From positions 2,421,001 through 2,485,000 of the forward strand of contig NZ_CP071604.1 of NCBI RefSeq assembly GCF_017357225.1: a DNA stretch of 64,000 bases, read 5' to 3'. A program made the position numbers and the translations under genes. This DNA comes from Rhizobium binae (GTDB lineage Bacteria; Pseudomonadota; Alphaproteobacteria; Rhizobiales; Rhizobiaceae). Below are positions 60,235 to 64,000 of the stretch, piece by piece. Position 1 is the stretch's first letter; each line of letters opens with the position of its first letter. The notes beneath the pieces are model-generated. The model searched no databases and was not told where the DNA came from. It was given only the letters and a program-made list of their open reading frames with translations.

Positions 60235-60861
60235 ATGCCGCTTGCAGTGCGTTATATGTGCCTTCCTGTCGCCTTTTCCATTGCTCTTTCCATCAGCAGC
60301 CCCGCGGCAGCCGAAGTGATCGCATCGAAAAGCTATTCCTATTTCGACATCAGCGGCAAAACCGCCGATGAGCTCGACCGCGAACTCAGCCGGCGCGGCC
60401 CGACGGCGAGCGGCTCGTCGGCGCGCCATCCCGGCGCCACCAAGATCCGCTTCGGCGGCGAAGCCACCTATATTCAGGATGACGGCCGCTGCCGCGTCGG
60501 CAACGTCAAGGTCACGGTCCACACCCAAATCATCCTGCCGCGCTGGAACAGCCGCCGAGGCGCCAGCAAGGAGCTGTCGTTGATCTGGGACACGTTGTCG
60601 AGCGACATCAAGCGCCACGAGGAGCGCCATGCGGAGATCGCCAGAGATCAGGCCCGCGCCATGGAACGCGCCATCCGCGCCCTGCCGCAACAGCGCAGCT
60701 GCGAGGCAATGCAGGAACTCGTCTCCAACGAATCAGCTCGCGGTATAGAGGAGCACGATCGGCTACAGGCGCGATTCGACCGGGTTGAAGCAGTCAATTT
60801 CCAGAAGCGCATGCTGAGATTGCTGAATAATCGAATCAACGGTCGGGCCGGCGAAAAATAA
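60235..60861 (+). CDS. DUF922 family secreted zinc-metalloprotease-like protein
   Basis: A 208-residue protein from ATG 60235, with a signal peptide-like start (MPLAVRYMCLPVAFSIALSI, ending SPAAA-EVI). KSYSYFDISGKTADELDREL and a HExxH-type motif in IKRHEERHAEIARDQA (the last His plausible) fit the DUF922 family of predicted Zn-dependent proteases. TCEAMQELV-like and CRVGNVKVTV segments hold two cysteines. It is divergent from folP. Substrate is unknown. Confidence 0.75.
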   Translation: MPLAVRYMCLPVAFSIALSISSPAAAEVIASKSYSYFDISGKTADELDRELSRRGPTASGSSARHPGATKIRFGGEATYIQDDGRCRVGNVKVTVHTQIILPRWNSRRGASKELSLIWDTLSSDIKRHEERHAEIARDQARAMERAIRALPQQRSCEAMQELVSNESARGIEEHDRLQARFDRVEAVNFQKRMLRLLNNRINGRAGEK

Positions 60862-61055
60862 CGGTTTTTCAAACTTCTTACGAGGAGAAAAACTTAGCTG
60901 CGCAATGAAACTTGTGCGAAACTTGCGCGCGCCCCAGCGTTTTAATGGTCATTTTTCATCCTGGCAGACTCAACCGGAACGCGTTAATATGAACACATTC
61001 GAAAGTTCAGCTATGGCATCTGGACTTTTCTCGCTGGGTTCTCCTGGCGCGTTCT

Positions 61056-61136
61056 GAAGCCGCGGATGTTCCTCCCTCATCCGCAGGTAATGCGCCCGCC
61101 TCGCCTCGCTCGCACCAGCGCGCGAGGCGTCTTTTT
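61056..61136 (+). ncRNA. Candidate trans-acting small RNA with anti-Shine-Dalgarno loop
   Basis: A 7-base stem GCGGATG (61062-61068) with CATCCGC (61078-61084) exposes the loop TTCCTCCCT, complementary to Shine-Dalgarno sequences. It is followed by an intrinsic terminator at 61097-61136. The two-hairpin layout and total length near 77 bases recall the rhizobial alpha-r8/MmgR (suhB) small RNAs, from memory only. A clear promoter was not identified. No protein gene fits here: the gap 60862-61247 is otherwise empty, apart from the palindrome at 61199. Confidence 0.55.
61097..61136 (+). terminator. Intrinsic terminator of the candidate small RNA
   Basis: CGCCTCGC (61097-61104) pairs with GCGAGGCG (61122-61129) around a loop that can form further pairs, followed by TCTTTTT. 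Confidence 0.8.
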
Positions 61137-61198
61137 GTGGCTATGGCAGCAAACGCGGCGAATGCACCCGCCCCGAATGCATAAAAACAAAGCGCTAA

Positions 61199-61234
61199 AG
61201 CGCCTCGCATGACTCAAACTTCATGCGAGGCGCT
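61199..61234. repeat. Perfect 14-base inverted repeat near the ferredoxin stop
   Basis: AGCGCCTCGCATGA (61199-61212) and TCATGCGAGGCGCT (61221-61234) surround an 8-base loop, CTCAAACT. On the minus strand it lies 14 bases after the ferredoxin stop and is followed by TTTAGCG, so it may also end that transcript. It is related to the imperfect copy at 53542-53579. Confidence 0.8.
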
Positions 61235-61247
61235 GTAGGGGCCGGCG

Positions 61248-61568
61248 TCAGGCCTGACGTTCAGGCACGTGCACGACGAGCCCGTCATAGGCGGCCTTCA
61301 TCCGGATCTGACAGGAGAGCCGCGAGGTCGGGCGCACATCGAAGGCGAAGTCGAGCATGTCCTCTTCCATCGCTTCCGGCTGGCCGACCTTCTCCGTCCA
61401 TTCTTCGTCGACATAGACGTGACAGGTTGCGCAGGCGCAGGCGCCGCCGCATTCGGCCTCAATGCCGGGCACCGAATTGCGCACGGCATTTTCCATCACG
61501 GTGGAGCCTTGATCGACGTCGAGGTCGAAGCGCGTGCCGTCGAAGGCGACGATGGTAAGTTTGGGCAT
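61248..61568 (-). CDS. Adrenodoxin-type [2Fe-2S] ferredoxin
   Basis: A 106-residue electron carrier. The cluster ligands are Cys40, Cys46 and Cys49 in [13 protein letters not shown] and Cys87 in RLSCQIRM (spacing C-x5-C-x2-C-x37-C). This is the vertebrate/ISC-type ferredoxin used in Fe-S assembly or with P450s. No isc genes or P450 lie within the window. The start is supported by GGAAATAG upstream. Confidence 0.92.
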   Translation of the reverse strand: MPKLTIVAFDGTRFDLDVDQGSTVMENAVRNSVPGIEAECGGACACATCHVYVDEEWTEKVGQPEAMEEDMLDFAFDVRPTSRLSCQIRMKAAYDGLVVHVPERQA

Positions 61569-61708
61569 CGGGACTATTTCCGGTCTTGAAAGGGTTGGGC
61601 GGCTTTACTTCCGACAATTCGACGCATCAGTCAACATTGGGAAATCTGCCATAACCTCGCAGATCAGGCAGTCGCCCGCCGTCTTCAATGCGCCATATCG
61701 CACGTCGC

Positions 61709-61744
61709 AAAAAGACCCGTGGTTCCGCAATGGAACAGCGGGTC
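61709..61744 (-). terminator. Intrinsic terminator of the Hpt gene
   Basis: On the minus strand GACCCG and CGGGTC enclose an inner TTCC/GGAA stem and are followed by five T bases. It ends about 90 bases after the Hpt stop. Confidence 0.75.
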
Positions 61745-61836
61745 CTCTGCGCAATTCCTTAAGGATAAGATTATACGGCTATTCAAACTGCTACAGCGTC
61801 TCAAAAAACGCGCGGCGAACGACGATGAAAGAGAGA

Positions 61837-62220
61837 TCAGCCGCGGCAGAGCTTCAGGATGAAATTCTCCGCGTCGAGGACGGCAGCGCCCAGCGCCGCC
61901 ATCGCACCGGCATCGCCGCCGGTCTCCTCGATGACTTCCGCCGTCTCTGACACGCGAAATGCGCCGACCGAACTGGCCGCGCCTTTCAGCCGGTGCGCGG
62001 CGGCCCCGACGCGCACGGTCTCGCCGCTCGCAATATCCTGAAGACAAGCGCGGGCTTGGCGGGCAAACATCTGAAGGACTTCAATTTCCAGCGTCTTGTC
62101 ACCCATCGTCTGCTTTGCGAGATGAACCAGGTCGATCGGCCGGACCTTCGAGGGACAAGCTCCCTTTGCATTGTCCGGCGCTTCGAATAGGATGTTCAAT
62201 GCTGCCATCTGGGCCACCAT
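61837..62220 (-). CDS. Hpt domain-containing phosphotransfer protein
   Basis: A 127-residue protein. The histidine phosphotransfer motif AAHRLKGAASSVGAF is present with the phosphorylatable His76. Helices 1 and 2 include LEIEVLQMFARQARACLQDI. It would shuttle phosphate between a hybrid kinase and a response regulator; no partner is adjacent. I prefer ATG 62220 because GGGAGA lies nine bases upstream; starts at 62241 (GTG) and 62208 (ATG) are also possible. The C-terminal Cys-containing end is short. It is divergent from the large coiled-coil gene. Confidence 0.85.
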   Translation of the reverse strand: MVAQMAALNILFEAPDNAKGACPSKVRPIDLVHLAKQTMGDKTLEIEVLQMFARQARACLQDIASGETVRVGAAAHRLKGAASSVGAFRVSETAEVIEETGGDAGAMAALGAAVLDAENFILKLCRG

Positions 62221-62325
62221 TTGCCAATTCTCCCGTCTCACGTCGTCCGCACTGGCAACAGTTCTGCGTCAGGAGGGTGGCCATCCCGTTAAATTCCGGC
62301 ACAGCGGCCGCGGAAATCTCGGCAT

Positions 62326-62333
62326 ATGGTTAA
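62326..62333 (-). promoter_or_regulatory. Candidate CtrA half-site in the Hpt upstream region
   Basis: Minus-strand TTAACCAT, the complete CtrA half-site, preceded six bases upstream by another TTAA (the usual spacing is seven). It lies about 105 bases from the Hpt start. Confidence 0.4.
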
Positions 62334-62391
62334 CGTCCGTTAAATATCCCTAAATTATTGGTTTTTAAGCGCGGTCCCGGATTTAAAATTG

Positions 62392-62407
62392 TTAACAACG
62401 GGTTAAC
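62392..62407 (+). promoter_or_regulatory. Candidate full CtrA site
   Basis: TTAA-N7-TTAAC (62392-62407), the exact pattern of a CtrA binding site, in the 463-base divergent gap between the Hpt gene and the large coiled-coil gene. The rest of the gap shows no gene. Confidence 0.5.
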
Positions 62408-62683
62408 GAGCCGCAAATCTCAAGCCTTCATTAATTGTGTGACGAGCCCAGATGTGTCACTACGATACTGGTGGAGCGGGTTTATGGTACGCGCCTTTGC
62501 CGAGTGAGTGGATAATGGTAGTGTTTTGATACCTTCCGTTTGAAAAAGCGGCTATCTACTCTGAAATGACGTGCTTATCCGTCCGCGGTTGGGATGGAGG
62601 GCCTTAACGGCAAAGTTGTTCCGGGCAAGGCGGAAACCTGGGCAGCGCTGGCGGACCGGCCGACAGTAACGAGGCGTAACCGA

Positions 62684-64000
62684 ATGGCGAATAATAAATA
62701 CAATGAGTCGATAGAGGACAAGGCGTTCAAGGCATTGGACGAGGCGCTCCAGATCGATTTCGGCAAGGACAACGTGCCGTCTCGCCGCGGCGACGCGCCT
62801 GAGGCGCCGGAGGGGAATGTGTCTGATCCATCGAATGCGCGTAATCAGCAAGCCCAGGAAGAGGCGCAGCGCCGCAATCGCCGCGGCGCCAACGGTGAGC
62901 AGGCTTCCAGGGCTCCGGCCTTCGCCCCCGCCAATGATGCCAATCGCAATACGCCCGCATCTATTCTGAAATCTTTCGACGGCGCCTCCAGCCGCTCGGC
63001 GGTGCGCACCGCCACCCTGTTTTCGGTCCTCTGGGTGATGGCGGGCCTCGGCCTGATGTCGCTGCTTTACGCGCCGCAGATCTGGCAGATCCGTTCGGTT
63101 GCCGATCTCGTCGCCCTGCCCGGTGTCATTGCCGGCCTGGTCGGCATCGTCGTTCCCGTGATGATGTTCTATGCTTTCGCCATCATGATCTCCCGCGCCC
63201 AGGACATGCGCAACGCCGCCCGCTCCATGGCGGAGGTGGCATTGCGCCTGGCAGAGCCGGAAACCATCGCCTCCGAACGCATCATGACCGTGGGTCAGGC
63301 GGTGCGCCGCGAGGTTTCGGCCATGAACGAAGGAATCGAACGCACCATTGCGCGCGCCACCGAGCTGGAGACGCTCGTCCATTCCGAAGTCAACGCTCTT
63401 GAGCGTTCCTATGCGGACAACGAATTGCGCGTGCGCGGCCTTGTCCACGAACTCGGCTCCGAACGGGAGGCAATCGTCAACCATGCCGACCGCATCCGCA
63501 CCTCGATCGGCAGCGTCCACGACCAACTGAAGGAAGAACTGTCGCTTGCGACCGAAGAGATCGCCGTGCGTCTCGCCACATCGGGCGAAGCCTTCGCCTC
63601 GCTGATCGACACGCGGGCAGCGACGATCCTGGAAAAATCGGACAGCGCCCTTCAGTCGATGGGCAGCCTGCTCGCCGCCAAGACCGACAGCCTGCTCCAG
63701 ACGCTCAACGCATCCGGGTTTGCGCTGGCCACCGAATTCGACAACCGCCTCGAGGCGCTCACCGTCAATCTCAACGAACATGGCGAAAAACTGCTCAGCC
63801 AGTTCGAGACGCGCGCCTCGACCATGGACAGCAGCGCCGAGAAGCTGAACGCGGCGCTGAACGAGCGCACGCATCAGCTTAACGAAATCCTGATCGCCCG
63901 CACCCGCGAGATCAACGAAAGCCTGACATCCGGCGAACGCACCATCGGCGGCACGCTCGACGACGTGCTGTCGAAGCTGAACAGCGCGCTTGACGAAAAG
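62684..64000 (+). CDS. Large membrane-anchored coiled-coil protein (KinA/kinesin-like), N-terminal part
   Basis: 439 codons are visible, and the gene runs off the right edge. Residues 1-105 are charged and low complexity (AQEEAQRRNRRGANGEQASR). Two hydrophobic helices lie at about 109-130 and 146-169, followed by a long heptad-rich, mostly helical region (for example AFASLIDTRAATILEKSDSA and LTVNLNEHGEKLLSQFETR) that repeats LNxxLxE-type patterns. Large proteins of this type in Rhizobium have been annotated kinesin-like or apolipoprotein-like. Its role is unknown. The start ATG 62684 has GAGG nine bases upstream. Confidence 0.75.
   Translation, partial: MANNKYNESIEDKAFKALDEALQIDFGKDNVPSRRGDAPEAPEGNVSDPSNARNQQAQEEAQRRNRRGANGEQASRAPAFAPANDANRNTPASILKSFDGASSRSAVRTATLFSVLWVMAGLGLMSLLYAPQIWQIRSVADLVALPGVIAGLVGIVVPVMMFYAFAIMISRAQDMRNAARSMAEVALRLAEPETIASERIMTVGQAVRREVSAMNEGIERTIARATELETLVHSEVNALERSYADNELRVRGLVHELGSEREAIVNHADRIRTSIGSVHDQLKEELSLATEEIAVRLATSGEAFASLIDTRAATILEKSDSALQSMGSLLAAKTDSLLQTLNASGFALATEFDNRLEALTVNLNEHGEKLLSQFETRASTMDSSAEKLNAALNERTHQLNEILIARTREINESLTSGERTIGGTLDDVLSKLNSALDEK

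Noticed and set aside
60862..61055. Protein-coding gene upstream of the small RNA
   Set aside because: No frame with a start signal and recognisable sequence was found; the region is AT-richer and non-coding.

Overview
The window is a piece of an alphaproteobacterial chromosome, almost certainly from Rhizobium of the R. etli / R. leguminosarum group. The evidence is the high GC content, rhizobial-type gene neighbourhoods (cckA with a FliO-like gene, alaS-recA, folP-folB-folK), a RIME-like intergenic palindrome, a LexA operator of the form known for rhizobial recA, and protein sequences that read like their Rhizobium counterparts. No tRNA, rRNA, prophage or CRISPR array was seen. Species and strain cannot be fixed from the sequence alone.

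Layout. 0-5 kb: a flavin reductase fragment, an ABC solute-binding protein, rpe, two small conserved genes and purB. 5-6.9 kb: IS wreckage (an IS481-like remnant and a frameshifted IS66 transposase), followed by a DMT transporter with a very histidine-rich tail. 8-12.7 kb: membrane proteins, an RBBP9-like hydrolase and a PAS-GGDEF-EAL protein. 12.9-20.8 kb: the purine run purC-purS-kptA-purQ, a MocR regulator divergent from a DUF1127 gene, a PagL-like lipid A deacylase, then purL and bolA. An IS4-type element (20958-22228) with intact ends sits inside a palindromic repeat and lies between bolA and grxD. 24.7-31.5 kb: two Bcr-type MFS pumps, two inositol-monophosphatase paralogues, ttcA and glsA. 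31.5-38.3 kb: rpsD, a HerA-like ATPase, murI, a TrmJ-type methyltransferase and an FUSC transporter. 38.5-48 kb: icd, GNAT, GST, an AraC regulator, alaS, recA and the pseudouridine catabolic pair psuK-psuG. 48-54 kb: a RIME element, a kinase fragment, cckA, a FliO-like gene, a DUF1062 gene and dksA. 54-64 kb: a SixA-like phosphatase, ycjX-ycjF, folate genes, a DUF922 protein, a candidate small RNA, a ferredoxin, an Hpt protein and the start of a very large coiled-coil membrane protein.

How the genes work together. Five purine enzymes (PurB, PurC, PurS, PurQ, PurL) are spread over 17 kb, and the three FGAM synthase subunits are all present. BolA and the monothiol glutaredoxin form an Fe-S trafficking pair. 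FolP, FolB and FolK form a compact folate operon. CckA (hybrid kinase), the Hpt protein and candidate CtrA sites near 62.3-62.4 kb give a cell-cycle flavour to the right half. The window is mostly core genome. The more unusual points are kptA embedded in the purine operon, a candidate sRNA with an anti-Shine-Dalgarno loop at about 61.1 kb, the promoter-overlapping operator of the MocR gene, and the IS-marked accessory patch at 5-8 kb.
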